From: Promicromonospora sp049532985
GTDB lineage: Bacteria; Actinomycetota; Actinomycetes; Actinomycetales; Cellulomonadaceae
DNA: 64,000 nucleotides
Assembly: GCF_049532985.1 (NCBI RefSeq)
Contig: NZ_CP186693.1
Coordinates: 1,302,001 to 1,366,000 of the forward strand
Reading direction: 5' to 3'
The first letter of the stretch is position 1, and the number at the start of each line of letters is the position of its first letter. The position numbers and the translations under genes are program-made. The notes below the pieces were generated by a model. That model ran no database searches. It was given only the letters and a program-made list of their open reading frames with translations, and was not told the origin of the DNA. Positions 45,132-53,827 of this stretch are shown piece after piece.

Positions 45132-45926
45132 GTGGCAACCACCCGCACGCCCCTGATGGCGGGCAACTGGAAGATGAACCTGGACCACCAGCAGGCGATC
45201 AGCACGGTCCAGAAGCTCGCGTGGTCCCTCAAGGACGCCAAGCACGACTACGCGGCGGTCGAGGTGGCGGTGCTGCCGCCGTTCACCGACCTGCGGTCGG
45301 TGCAGACCCTCGTGGACGGCGACAAGCTCGAGCTCGTCTACGGCGCGCAGGACGTGTCCAAGCACGAGTCCGGTGCGTACACGGGCGAGATCTCCGGGGC
45401 GATGCTGTCCAAGCTGGGCTGCACCTACGTCGTCGTCGGGCACTCGGAGCGCCGGGAGTACCACGCCGAGTCGGACGAGCTGGTCAACGCCAAGGTCCGC
45501 ACCGCCTTCGCGCACGGCCTGACGCCGATCCTGTGCGTCGGTGAGGGCCTGGAGGTGCGCAAGGCGGGCGACCAGGTCTCCTACACGCTGGCGCAGGTCG
45601 AGGCGGCGCTGGCCGACGTCCCGGCCGAGCAGGTCGCCAAGATCGTCATCGCGTACGAGCCCGTCTGGGCCATCGGCACCGGCGAGGTCGCCACGCCCGA
45701 GGACGCGCAGGAGGTCTGCGGTGCGATCCGCCGGGTGCTCGGCGAGCTGTGCGACCAGACCGTCGCCGACGGCGTCCGCGTGCTGTACGGCGGCTCGGTG
45801 AAGTCGGGCAACGTCGCGCAGATCATGGCGCAGCCCGACGTCGACGGCGCCCTGGTGGGCGGTGCGAGCCTGGACCCCGAGGAGTTCGCGAAGATCGCGC
45901 GCTACCAGTCCCACGTCACCGCCTGA
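45132..45926 (+). CDS. tpiA: Triosephosphate isomerase
   Basis: A 264-residue TIM-barrel enzyme interconverting dihydroxyacetone phosphate and glyceraldehyde 3-phosphate. The N-terminus LMAGNWKMNLDH holds catalytic Asn and Lys near residues 11-13. The catalytic His is in VVGHSERRE near 100 and the catalytic Glu in IAYEPVWAIGTG near 175. The phosphate loop is YGGSVKSGN. GTG start after a purine-rich AGAAGAAAGAAGAAGAA run, which serves as the ribosome site. It follows pgk with a 31-nt gap. Confidence 0.98.
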   Translation: MATTRTPLMAGNWKMNLDHQQAISTVQKLAWSLKDAKHDYAAVEVAVLPPFTDLRSVQTLVDGDKLELVYGAQDVSKHESGAYTGEISGAMLSKLGCTYVVVGHSERREYHAESDELVNAKVRTAFAHGLTPILCVGEGLEVRKAGDQVSYTLAQVEAALADVPAEQVAKIVIAYEPVWAIGTGEVATPEDAQEVCGAIRRVLGELCDQTVADGVRVLYGGSVKSGNVAQIMAQPDVDGALVGGASLDPEEFAKIARYQSHVTA

Positions 45927-45944
45927 GACCAGAGCTGAGCGCAC

Positions 45945-45984
45945 GTCAGGCGTGCAGGTCACCCCGGTGATCTGCACGCCTGAC
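45945..45984 (+). terminator. Long hairpin after tpiA
   Basis: GTCAGGCGTGCAG (45945-45957) pairs with CTGCACGCCTGAC (45972-45984), 13 bp. Inner TCACC/GGTGA extends it almost to a 2-nt loop. No T-tract follows. It ends the glycolysis unit before the secG promoter. Confidence 0.8.
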
Positions 45985-46183
45985 ACGTCGTGGTTCCGAG
46001 ACCGGTACGCAACCTGGCTGAGGTACTCTCACTCGGGCGCGATGTTCCAGGTACGGCTCCCGTTCCAGGCTTCACGAAGTCCTGAACAGGGGGTTCGCAC
46101 TGTGAGGTACGTCTCGCTTACTCTTGACCGGAAATCCGCCGCCGGGTGACGCCCGGCACACCTACAACCGAGGACGTGAACCC
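45985..46183 (+). promoter_or_regulatory. secG promoter region
   Basis: A 199-bp gap with two possible -10 hexamers of the same sequence, TACTCT at 46024-46029 and 46119-46124. GAGGA about 10 nt before the GTG is the ribosome site. No palindrome stands out. Confidence 0.4.
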
Positions 46184-46426
46184 GTGGACGTGCTCCGCAT
46201 CATCCTGGAAGTCCTGCTGGTCCTGACCAGCGGCTTCCTCACCATGCTCATCCTGCTCCACAAGGGCAAGGGTGGCGGGCTGTCCGACATGTTCGGTGGC
46301 GGTATCTCGATGGGCGCCGGCTCGTCCGGCGTGGCCGAGCGAAACCTCAACCGCATCACCATCGCCTTCGCCCTCGTGTGGGCCGTGGTGATCGTCCTGC
46401 TCGGCCTCATCCAGAAGGTCAGCTGA
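46184..46426 (+). CDS. secG: Preprotein translocase subunit SecG
   Basis: An 80-residue membrane protein of the SecYEG channel. There are two hydrophobic helices (LRIILEVLLVLTSGFLTMLI and ITIAFALVWAVVIVLLGLI). Between them is the family loop LLHKGKGGGLSDMFGGGISM, with the conserved Gly-rich stretch. GTG start at 46184 gives normal SecG length; a longer frame from 46124 is not of SecG type. secG after tpiA is a conserved actinobacterial order. Confidence 0.95.
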   Translation: MDVLRIILEVLLVLTSGFLTMLILLHKGKGGGLSDMFGGGISMGAGSSGVAERNLNRITIAFALVWAVVIVLLGLIQKVS

Positions 46427-46480
46427 CCCGGTCGCCAAGCGCCTAGCAGCTGACGGCCACACACAGAGGGGACGACAGAC

Positions 46481-46843
46481 GTGGCATCAGGCGGTCATGC
46501 GATTCGAGGGAGCCGGGTAGGCGCCGGCCCCCTCGGGGAGACGGAGCGGGGCGACACGGCCCCGCGCGTCCGAGTTTCTTACTGGTGTGCCAACGGGCAC
46601 GAGACGGCGCCGAGCTTCTCGGTGGGTGAGGACGTGGAGGCCCCCGCACAGTGGGACTGCCCCCGCTGCGGCTTCCCTGCCGGGATGGACCCGGTCAACC
46701 CGCCTTCCCCCGTGCGCAACGAGCCCTACAAGACGCACCTCGCCTACGTGAAGGAGCGCCGGTCCGACGAGGACGGCGCAGCACTCCTGGAAGAGGCGCT
46801 GGAAGCGCTGCGCGTCCGCCGTGGCGGCCGCGTCGCAGGCTAA
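46481..46843 (+). CDS. rbpA: RNA polymerase-binding protein RbpA
   Basis: A 120-residue actinobacterial transcription factor that binds RNA polymerase and group I sigma factor and stabilises open promoter complexes. The core has zinc-type Cys residues in YWCANGHE (near 35-42) and WDCPRCGFPAGMD (near 59-71). The C-terminal sigma-interacting helix is KTHLAYVKERRSDEDGAALL. The N-terminal ~30 residues (GSRVGAG, GPLGETERGDTAPR) are the usual basic tail. GTG start; AGAGGGGA is upstream. RbpA is confined to actinobacteria and supports the placement of this genome. Confidence 0.97.
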   Translation: MASGGHAIRGSRVGAGPLGETERGDTAPRVRVSYWCANGHETAPSFSVGEDVEAPAQWDCPRCGFPAGMDPVNPPSPVRNEPYKTHLAYVKERRSDEDGAALLEEALEALRVRRGGRVAG

Positions 46844-46858
46844 GAGAATTAGCACGCC

Positions 46859-46943
46859 GAGGGAGAACCACGGCGACGTAGAACTGGAGCGGAACGAGCA
46901 CCCGGGAAAGGGGTCGTTCCGCTCCAGTTCTCTGTTCTCCCTC
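46859..46943. terminator. Compound bidirectional terminator between rbpA and pgl
   Basis: An 18-bp perfect stem (46880-46897 with 46914-46931, 16-nt loop) is enclosed by a second 10-bp perfect pair, GAGGGAGAAC (46859-46868) with GTTCTCCCTC (46934-46943). It lies between convergent genes. Confidence 0.85.
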
Positions 46944-46952
46944 GCCGTTCTT

Positions 46953-47729
46953 CTACGTCGGCGGGGTCCCGGCGGCCTCGGCATCCAGGAGCCACAGCGT
47001 CCGGGACAGCCCGACGGCGCCCGCGGCGGGCACCTCCGACACCGGGTCGCCGGCCAGCGCGGCCGCGACCCGGTCCGCCTTCTCGGCACCGGCGGCCACG
47101 ACCCACACCTCACGCGCGGACCGGATCGCGTCGAACGTCAGCGAGACCCGCTCCGGCGGAGGCTTGGGCGAACCGTGCACGCCCGTGGCCACGCCCTGCG
47201 CGGCCAGACCCTCGTGCCCGGGGAACAGCGAGGCCACGTGCCCGTCCGGGCCCATGCCGAGCAACAGCACGTCGAACGCAGGCACGGGCACCGACCCGTC
47301 GCCCGGCGCCGCGTGCTCGCCCAGGAGCGCGGCGTAGGCTGCAGCCCCCTCCTCGGGCGTCGCCACCGACGACGGGCCGGGCATGGGGTGCACGTTGGCC
47401 TCCGGGAGGCCGTGCCCGGCGACGAGCGCGTCGAGCAGGGCCTCCCGTGCCTGCGTCTCGTTCCGGTCAGGATCGCCGTCCGGGAGGAACCGCTCGTCGC
47501 CCCACCACAGGTGGACGCCCGACCAGTCGACGGCCGGCACCAGCGGGCTCGCGGCCACGGCCGCCAGCGTCGCGATACCGACCGTGCCGCCCGTGAGCAC
47601 CACGTGCACGGGGGAGCGGACCGACTGCACGTCCAGCACCCGCGTGAGCAGCCGTGCGGCCGCCGCCTGGGCGAGCACCTCCTTGTCGGGGTGCACGACG
47701 ACGAGCCGCACGCCGGTCGCCTGGGACAT
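46953..47729 (-). CDS. pgl: 6-phosphogluconolactonase
   Basis: A 258-residue DevB-type lactonase that hydrolyses 6-phosphogluconolactone, the second oxidative step of the pentose phosphate pathway. The family blocks HVVLTGGTVGIATLAAVAAS, HLWWGDERFLPDGDPDRNET, FDVLLLGMGPDGHVASLFPG and WVVAAGAEKADRVAAAL are all present. The ATG overlaps the opcA stop by 1 nt, making it the last gene of the tkt-tal-zwf-opcA-pgl operon. It ends at a strong hairpin shared with rbpA. Confidence 0.96.
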   Translation of the reverse strand: MSQATGVRLVVVHPDKEVLAQAAAARLLTRVLDVQSVRSPVHVVLTGGTVGIATLAAVAASPLVPAVDWSGVHLWWGDERFLPDGDPDRNETQAREALLDALVAGHGLPEANVHPMPGPSSVATPEEGAAAYAALLGEHAAPGDGSVPVPAFDVLLLGMGPDGHVASLFPGHEGLAAQGVATGVHGSPKPPPERVSLTFDAIRSAREVWVVAAGAEKADRVAAALAGDPVSEVPAAGAVGLSRTLWLLDAEAAGTPPT

Positions 47730-48658
47730 CAGGCCGCCGTCCGCGTCGTGACGGTTCCCAGGCCCCGGATGAGGGTCTCCTCGAAGACCTCGTCCGGGTC
47801 GAGCCGCCGCAGCTCCTCGATGAGGGCCTCGTTGAGCGCCCGGATCGGCAGGGCGATCCGCCGCGCCGGCTTGCCGGGCTGCGTGATCGTCACCGTGCGC
47901 CCGTCGGGGCGGTCGAGGACGATCGGCCCGCTCTTGCGCTCCAGCGTCACCCGCGTGATCGCGTCGTCGCTGTCGGTGCGCACCACCTCGGCCGGGCAGT
48001 TCAGCCGGGCGCCCAGCCAGCCCGCCAGGAGGTCGAGCGACGTGTGCCGCTTCTGCCCCTCGACGGTCACGCCGAGCACCGGCTCGTACGGCGGCTGGTC
48101 CACGGCCGCCGCGATGAGCGCCCGCCACAGGGTGACGCGCGCCCACGCGAGGTCCGTGTCCCCGGGGGCGTACGCCCCTGCGAGGTTGCCCAGCATCTCC
48201 ACCGGGTTCTTGGCCACCGTGCTGTCGATGATCCGCCGGGTCGCCATGGCGCCCACCGGGTCCTGCGACGGCACCGCCGGCGCCTCGCGCGGCCACCAGG
48301 CCACGATCGGGGCGTCGGGCAGCAGCAGCGGCATCACGAGCGTGTCCGTCCGCTCCAGGAGCGGGCCGAAGGCGCGCAGCACCACCACCTCGGAGGCACC
48401 GGCGTCACCGCCCACGCGGATCTGCGCGTCGAGCCGTGCGTCCGTACCGCGCGCCGCGGGGGCCACGACGATGACCCGGCACGGGTGCTCACGGCTCGCG
48501 TCGTTGGCGGCCTCGACCGCCTCCTCGACGTCCCGCTCGTCGGCCAGGACCACCAGGGTGAGCACGCGGCCCAGGGCCACCGCCCCGCCCTCGTCACGCA
48601 GGCGCACCAGGCGCTTGTTGACGTCGTTGGTCGTCGTGTCCGGCATGTCGATGATCAC
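47729..48658 (-). CDS. opcA: Glucose-6-phosphate dehydrogenase assembly protein OpcA
   Basis: A 309-residue OpcA protein, which in cyanobacteria and actinobacteria binds and activates glucose-6-phosphate dehydrogenase. Family blocks are LPDAPIVAWWPREAPAVPSQ, DPVGAMATRRIIDS and WARVTLWRALIAAAVDQPPY. It has no enzymatic motif. Its GTG start overlaps the zwf stop by 4 nt, fitting a stoichiometric partner of Zwf. A Met five codons in is a possible alternative start. Confidence 0.95.
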   Translation of the reverse strand: MIIDMPDTTTNDVNKRLVRLRDEGGAVALGRVLTLVVLADERDVEEAVEAANDASREHPCRVIVVAPAARGTDARLDAQIRVGGDAGASEVVVLRAFGPLLERTDTLVMPLLLPDAPIVAWWPREAPAVPSQDPVGAMATRRIIDSTVAKNPVEMLGNLAGAYAPGDTDLAWARVTLWRALIAAAVDQPPYEPVLGVTVEGQKRHTSLDLLAGWLGARLNCPAEVVRTDSDDAITRVTLERKSGPIVLDRPDGRTVTITQPGKPARRIALPIRALNEALIEELRRLDPDEVFEETLIRGLGTVTTRTAA

Positions 48659-50217
48659 GGTCGCCTCCAGGTCCTGCCGTCGCGCTCCATCATGGCGTCT
48701 GCCGACGCCGGACCCCAGGTGCCGGACGCGTACGGCTCGGGCTGACCCTTGCGCGCCCAGTACGACGTGATCGGGTCGAGGATCTTCCAGGAGAGCTCGA
48801 CCTCCTCCCGCGTCGGGAACAGCGGCGGGTCGCCCAGCAGCACGTCCAGGATGAGCCGCTCGTAGGCCTCGGGGGAGGACTCGGTGAACGAGTGCCCGTA
48901 CCCGAAGTCCATGGTCACGTCACGCACCTGCATGGCCGTGCCCGGCACCTTGGCGCCGAACCGCATCGTGACGCCTTCGTCGGGCTGCACGCGGATCACC
49001 AGGGCGTTGTTGCCGAGCTCGGACGTCAGGGACGACTCGAACGGCAGGTGCGGTGCCTTCTTGAACACCACGGCCACCTCGGTGACGCGGCGGCCCAGGC
49101 GCTTGCCGTGGCGCAGGTAGAACGGGACACCCGCCCAGCGGCGGTTGTCGACGTCGACCCGGATGGCGGCGAAGGTCTCCGTGGTGGAGTCCTTCGCGAT
49201 GCCGTCCTCGTCCAGGAAGCCCTGCACCTGCTCGCCGCCCTGCCACCCGGCCTCGTACTGGCCGCGGGCGGTGTGCTTGCCGAGGTCGCGCGGCAGGCGC
49301 ACCGACGAGAGCACCTTGATCTTCTCGGCGCGCAGCTCGGCGGCGTCGAAGTTCACCGGCTCCTCCATGGCCACCAGGGCCAGGAGCTGGATCAGGTGGT
49401 TCTGGATGACGTCGCGGGCGGCGCCGATCCCGTCGTAGTACCCGGCACGGCCGCCGATGCCGATGTCCTCGGCCATCGTGATCTGCACGTGGTCCACGTA
49501 GCTCGAGTTCCAGATGGGCTCGAACATCGTGTTCGCGAACCGCAGCGCCAGCAGGTTCTGGACGGTCTCCTTGCCCAGGTAGTGGTCGATGCGGAACACC
49601 GAGTCCGGGTCGAACACCTTCGAGACCACGGCGTCGAGCTCGCGCGCGCTGGCCAGGTCGTGGCCGAACGGCTTCTCGATGACCACGCGGCGCCACGCGT
49701 CGACCCCGTCGCCGTCGGCGTCGTTGTCGGGGCGCGACAGCCCGTGCTTGGAGAGCTGCTCGCACACCACCGGGAACGCCGACGGCGGGACCGACAGGTA
49801 GAACGCGTGGTTGCCGCCGGTGCCGCGCTCCTTGTCCAGGGTCTCGACGGTCTCCCGGAGGCGCTCGAACGCCTCGTCGTCGTCGAAGGAGCCCTGCACG
49901 AAGCGGATGCCCTCGGCGAGCTGGCGCCACGTCGCCTCCCGGAACGGGGTGCGGGCGTGCTCCTTGACGGCGTCGTGCACCACCTGCGCGAAGTCCTGGT
50001 CCTCCCAGTCGCGCCGGGCGAAGCCCGTCAGGGCGAAGCCGGGCGGCAGCAGCCCGCGGTTGGCGAGGTCGTAGACGGCCGGCATGAGCTTCTTGCGCGA
50101 CAGGTCACCCGTCACACCGAAGATCACGAGACCGCTCGGGCCCGCGATGCGCGGCAGCCTCAGGTCGAGAGGGTCGCGCAGGGGGTTGACCCCCTGCGCG
50201 ATCTTGGCTGGCCTCAC
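48655..50217 (-). CDS. zwf: Glucose-6-phosphate 1-dehydrogenase
   Basis: A 520-residue NADP-dependent enzyme that opens the oxidative pentose phosphate pathway. The dinucleotide motif is VIFGVTGDLSRKKLMPAVYD near residues 31-50. The substrate motif RIDHYLGKE holds the catalytic His (near 215). WNSSYVDHVQITMAEDIGIG and the C-terminal YGHSFTESSPEAYERLILD are also present. GTG at 50217 overlaps the tal stop by 4 nt and agrees with the family N-terminus (VNPLRDPLDLRLPRIAGP). An 11-bp hairpin lies within codons 6-14. Confidence 0.97.
   Translation of the reverse strand: MRPAKIAQGVNPLRDPLDLRLPRIAGPSGLVIFGVTGDLSRKKLMPAVYDLANRGLLPPGFALTGFARRDWEDQDFAQVVHDAVKEHARTPFREATWRQLAEGIRFVQGSFDDDEAFERLRETVETLDKERGTGGNHAFYLSVPPSAFPVVCEQLSKHGLSRPDNDADGDGVDAWRRVVIEKPFGHDLASARELDAVVSKVFDPDSVFRIDHYLGKETVQNLLALRFANTMFEPIWNSSYVDHVQITMAEDIGIGGRAGYYDGIGAARDVIQNHLIQLLALVAMEEPVNFDAAELRAEKIKVLSSVRLPRDLGKHTARGQYEAGWQGGEQVQGFLDEDGIAKDSTTETFAAIRVDVDNRRWAGVPFYLRHGKRLGRRVTEVAVVFKKAPHLPFESSLTSELGNNALVIRVQPDEGVTMRFGAKVPGTAMQVRDVTMDFGYGHSFTESSPEAYERLILDVLLGDPPLFPTREEVELSWKILDPITSYWARKGQPEPYASGTWGPASADAMMERDGRTWRRP
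50175..50200 (-). repeat. Perfect hairpin inside the zwf start region
   Basis: An 11-bp perfect inverted repeat, CGCGCAGGGGG with CCCCCTGCGCG, with a 4-nt loop, lies 17 nt inside the zwf coding region. In the mRNA it would form right behind the initiating ribosome footprint. Confidence 0.7.
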
Positions 50218-51350
50218 CGCTCGCCGGCCCCGTCGAGCCCGGCCTTGGTGGTCGTCAGGAGCTCGTCCCAGCTGACCTCGAACTTCGTCACGCCCTCGTC
50301 CTCCAGCTGTGCGGTCACCTCGGCCATGGAGATGCCCTGCGCCTCGATGGCCGCGATGGTCGCGGCCGCCTGCTCGCCCGAGCCGGTCACGGTGTCCGCC
50401 AGCACGATGCCGTGATCGGCGAACGCGTCGAGCGTCTTCTCCGGCATGGTGTTGACGACGCCGGCCACGACCAGCTCGTCGACGTACATCGTGTCGCGGT
50501 ACGCCGGGTCCTTGACGCCGGTGGACGCCCACAGCGGACGCTGCGGCTGGGCACCGGCGGCCGCCAGGGCGGCCCAGCGCTCACCGGCGAAGACCTCCTC
50601 GTAGGCGGCGAACGCCAGCCGGGCGTTGGCGATGGCGGCCTGGCCGCGCAGCGCGAGCGCCTCGTCCGTGCCGATCGCGGTCAGGCGCTTGTCGATCTCG
50701 GTGTCCACGCGGGACACGAAGAACGACGCCACCGAACCGATCACGGACAGGTCGTGGCCCGCCTCCTTGGCCTGCTCCAGGCCGGCCAGGAAGGCGTCCA
50801 TCACCGCCCGGTACCGCTCGATGGAGAAGATCAGCGTCACGTTGACGCTGATGCCCTTCGCGAGGGTCGACGTGATCGCGGGCAGACCCTCGACGGTGGC
50901 GGGGATCTTGATCATCACGTTCGGCCGGTCGACCGTCTCCCACAGCCGGACGGCCGTGGTCTCGGTCGCCGCCGTGTCACGGGCGAGCCGCGGGTCCACC
51001 TCGATGGACACCCGGCCGTCCACGGCGGACGTGGCGTCGTAGACCGGGCGCAGCACGTCGGCGGCGTCCCGGACGTCGTCGGTGGTGATGCGCTCGACCG
51101 CGGACTCCACGTCGGACCCGGCCAGCTCGGCCAGGATGCCGTCGTACGCGTCGCCGTGGGCGAGCGCGGCCGCGAAGATCGTCGGGTTGGTCGTCACGCC
51201 CACGACGTTCTTCGTGGCGACCAGCTCCGCGAGGTTGCCGGTGCGCAGCCGCTCACGGGACAGGTCGTCGAGCCAGATGGCGACACCCGCCTCGGACAGC
51301 CGCTCGGTGGGGCTGACGTTCTCGCCGCTGTCGCTGGTGCTGTCAGTCAT
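50214..51350 (-). CDS. tal: Transaldolase
   Basis: A 378-residue TIM-barrel enzyme of the non-oxidative pentose phosphate pathway, moving a three-carbon dihydroxyacetone unit between sugars. Family blocks are GVAIWLDDLSRERLRTGNLA, VGVTTNPTIFAAAL, NVMIKIPATVEGLPAI with the Schiff-base Lys, and GISVNVTLIFSIERYRAVMD. The longer type with PLWASTGVKDPAYRDTMYVD is typical of actinobacteria. The ribosome site GAGAGGAAGGG lies 3-5 nt before the ATG. It sits 40 nt after tkt and overlaps zwf by 4 nt. Confidence 0.97.
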   Translation of the reverse strand: MTDSTSDSGENVSPTERLSEAGVAIWLDDLSRERLRTGNLAELVATKNVVGVTTNPTIFAAALAHGDAYDGILAELAGSDVESAVERITTDDVRDAADVLRPVYDATSAVDGRVSIEVDPRLARDTAATETTAVRLWETVDRPNVMIKIPATVEGLPAITSTLAKGISVNVTLIFSIERYRAVMDAFLAGLEQAKEAGHDLSVIGSVASFFVSRVDTEIDKRLTAIGTDEALALRGQAAIANARLAFAAYEEVFAGERWAALAAAGAQPQRPLWASTGVKDPAYRDTMYVDELVVAGVVNTMPEKTLDAFADHGIVLADTVTGSGEQAAATIAAIEAQGISMAEVTAQLEDEGVTKFEVSWDELLTTTKAGLDGAGER

Positions 51351-51390
51351 CGTGCCCTTCCTCTCTCGTGTCCAGGTGTTCCGGCGCGGT

Positions 51391-53496
51391 TCAGGACGCC
51401 GCCTCGATCGACTCCTTGGCGGCCTGGGCGACCGCCTCGGCCGTGATGCCGTACTCGGCGTACAGGGTCTTGTAGTCCGCCGAGGCGCCGTAGTGCTCGA
51501 GCGACACGATGCGGCCGGCGTCGCCGACGACCTCGCGCCAGCCCTGCGCCACGCCGGCCTCGACCGACACGCGGGCCTTCACACCGGACGGGATGACCGA
51601 CTCGCGGTAGGCCTCGTCCTGCTTGTCGAACCACTCGCGCGACGGCATGGACACCACGCGGGCCTGGACGCCGTCGGCCGCGAGGATCGCGCGCGCCTCG
51701 ACGGCGAGCTGCACCTCGGACCCGGTGCCCACCAGGACGACGTCGGGCGTGCCCTCGGTGTCCAGCAGCGTGTAGGCGCCCTTGAGGGTGCCCTCGGCGC
51801 CCGCGAAGCCGTCGGTGCCGCGCGGGTAGGTGGGCACGTTCTGCCGGGTCAGCACGAGGCCGGCCGGGTTCTTCGTGTTCTCCAGGATGCCGCGCCACGC
51901 CCAGGCGGTCTCGTTCGCGTCCGCCGGGCGGACGACGTCGAGGTTCGGGATGGCCCGCAGCGCCGCGAGGTGCTCGACCGGCTGGTGCGTCGGGCCGTCC
52001 TCGCCGAGACCGATCGAGTCGTGCGTCCAGACGAAGGTGGACGGGATGCCCATCAGCGCGGCCAGGCGGACCGAGGCCCGCATGTAGTCGGCGAACTGCA
52101 GGAACGTGCCGCCGTACGGGCGGGTCAGGCCGTGCAGCACGATGCCGTTGAGGATCGAGCCCATCGCGTGCTCGCGGATGCCGAAGTGCAGGGTGCGGCC
52201 GTACGGGTCGCCCGGGAACTTCTTGGTCGCGTGCTCGGTGGGCACGAACGACGGCACGCCGTCCATGGTCGTGTTGTTGGAGCCGGCGAGGTCGGCCGAG
52301 CCGCCCCACAGCTCCGGCAGCACGTCCTTGAGGGCGGTCAGCACCTTGCCCGACGCCGCACGGGTCGCAACGCCCTTCTCGCTCGCCTCGAACTCGGGCA
52401 GCGAGTCGGTCCAGCCCTCGGGCAGCTCGTGCGTGCGCAGGCGCGCCAGGAGCGCGGCCTGCTGCGGGTTGGCCTCCGACCAGGCGGCGAAGGCGGCCTC
52501 CCAGGCCTCGCGCTGCGTGGCCTGGCGCTCGGCGACGGAGCGCGTGTAGGCCAGCACCTCGTCGTCGATGGCGAACGTCGCCTCGGGGTCCAGGCCGAGC
52601 GCGGACTTGAGACCCTTGATCTCGTCGGCGCCCATGGCCGAGCCGTGGATGCCACCGGTGTTCTGCTTGGTGGGCGACGGCCAGCCGATGATGGTGCGCA
52701 GCGCGATGATCGACGGCTTGCCGGTCTCCGCCTTGGCGGCGTCGAGCGCGGCGGCCAGCGCGTCGGTGTCCTCGGCGTAGCCCCCGTCGCCCGAGGTCCA
52801 GTCCACGCGCTGGGTGTGCCAGCCGTAGGCCTCGTAGCGCTTGAGTACGTCCTCGGTGAACGCGATGTTGGTGTCGTCCTCGATCGAGATCTTGTTGTCG
52901 TCCCAGATGACGATGAGGTTGCCGAGCTGCTGGTGACCCGCCAGCGAGGACGCCTCGGAGGTCACGCCCTCCTGCAGGTCGCCGTCGGAGGCGATGACGT
53001 AGACGTGGTGGTCGAACGGCGACTCACCGGGGGCGGCGGCCGGGTCGAGCAGGCCCCGCTCGCGGCGCGCGGCGAACGCCATGCCGACGGAGGACGCGAG
53101 GCCCTGGCCCAGCGGGCCGGTGGTGATCTCGACGCCCGCGGTGTGGCCGTACTCCGGGTGGCCCGGGGTCTTGGAGCCCCAGGTGCGCAGCGCGGCGATG
53201 TCGTCCATCTCGAGGCCGTAGCCCGCGAGGAAGAGCTGCAGGTAGATGGTCAGTGACGAGTGGCCGGCGCTCAGCACGAAGCGGTCGCGGCCCAGCCACG
53301 ACGGATCGGCCGGGTCGTGGCGCATCGCCTTCTGGAAGAGGAGGTACGCGGCCGGCGCGAGCGAGATCGCGGTGCCGGGATGTCCGTTGCCCACCTTCTC
53401 GACGGCGTCCGCGGCCAGCGCCTTGATGGCCTTGACCGCTCGCTCGTCGAGCTCCGACCACTCCAGGGGCTTCAGCACGGGGTCGAAAGCGTTCAC
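51391..53496 (-). CDS. tkt: Transketolase
   Basis: A 701-residue thiamine diphosphate enzyme transferring two-carbon ketol units in the pentose phosphate pathway. The first block is NGHPGTAISLAPAAYLLFQK. The ThDP/Mg motif is ASDGDLQEGVTSEASSLAGH...WDDNKISIED, and the pyrimidine-binding domain starts GSADLAGSNNT with HFGIREHAMGSILNGIVLHG. It is the first gene of the five-gene pentose phosphate operon. GTG start with AAAGAGG upstream; the longer upstream frame is not of family type. It is divergent from ctaB, the usual actinobacterial order. Confidence 0.98.
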   Translation of the reverse strand: MNAFDPVLKPLEWSELDERAVKAIKALAADAVEKVGNGHPGTAISLAPAAYLLFQKAMRHDPADPSWLGRDRFVLSAGHSSLTIYLQLFLAGYGLEMDDIAALRTWGSKTPGHPEYGHTAGVEITTGPLGQGLASSVGMAFAARRERGLLDPAAAPGESPFDHHVYVIASDGDLQEGVTSEASSLAGHQQLGNLIVIWDDNKISIEDDTNIAFTEDVLKRYEAYGWHTQRVDWTSGDGGYAEDTDALAAALDAAKAETGKPSIIALRTIIGWPSPTKQNTGGIHGSAMGADEIKGLKSALGLDPEATFAIDDEVLAYTRSVAERQATQREAWEAAFAAWSEANPQQAALLARLRTHELPEGWTDSLPEFEASEKGVATRAASGKVLTALKDVLPELWGGSADLAGSNNTTMDGVPSFVPTEHATKKFPGDPYGRTLHFGIREHAMGSILNGIVLHGLTRPYGGTFLQFADYMRASVRLAALMGIPSTFVWTHDSIGLGEDGPTHQPVEHLAALRAIPNLDVVRPADANETAWAWRGILENTKNPAGLVLTRQNVPTYPRGTDGFAGAEGTLKGAYTLLDTEGTPDVVLVGTGSEVQLAVEARAILAADGVQARVVSMPSREWFDKQDEAYRESVIPSGVKARVSVEAGVAQGWREVVGDAGRIVSLEHYGASADYKTLYAEYGITAEAVAQAAKESIEAAS

Positions 53497-53827
53497 GAGT
53501 CCTCTTTCTCTCCGCCGGCGGCCCCTGTCCTGCCCGGAGAGCGGACGGGCCTCGGAGCCGTGCAGCGTGCGTGCGGCGGCGGCGGGATGCCGGCCGCCCT
53601 TCATTCGATGGCGTCAACAACCCTATACGCGCGTGTCTTCCGTCGCGCAGGGCTGTCCACAGGCTGCACAGGCCCCTGGCCGGGGACATATCTCACAGGC
53701 TGCTGCGGGAATGCGGGGCGCGACCGGGTCGCGGGGCGACGTACCATGGGCACGCACCGCGTCGGCAACAGGGCCTACCAGGTGCGACACCGACCTCCGG
53801 ACCCTCCCGAACGGAACTGCGACGCGC
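53497..53827. promoter_or_regulatory. Divergent tkt - ctaB promoter region with direct repeats
   Basis: A 331-bp gene-free stretch. On the minus strand TATAGG (complement of 53622-53627) is a good -10 for tkt. On the plus strand TACCAT (about 53741-53746) is a possible -10 for ctaB. CACAGGCTGC occurs twice (53658-53667, 53694-53703) with a third CACAGGC at 53667-53673, a direct-repeat cluster between the two promoters. Confidence 0.5.
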
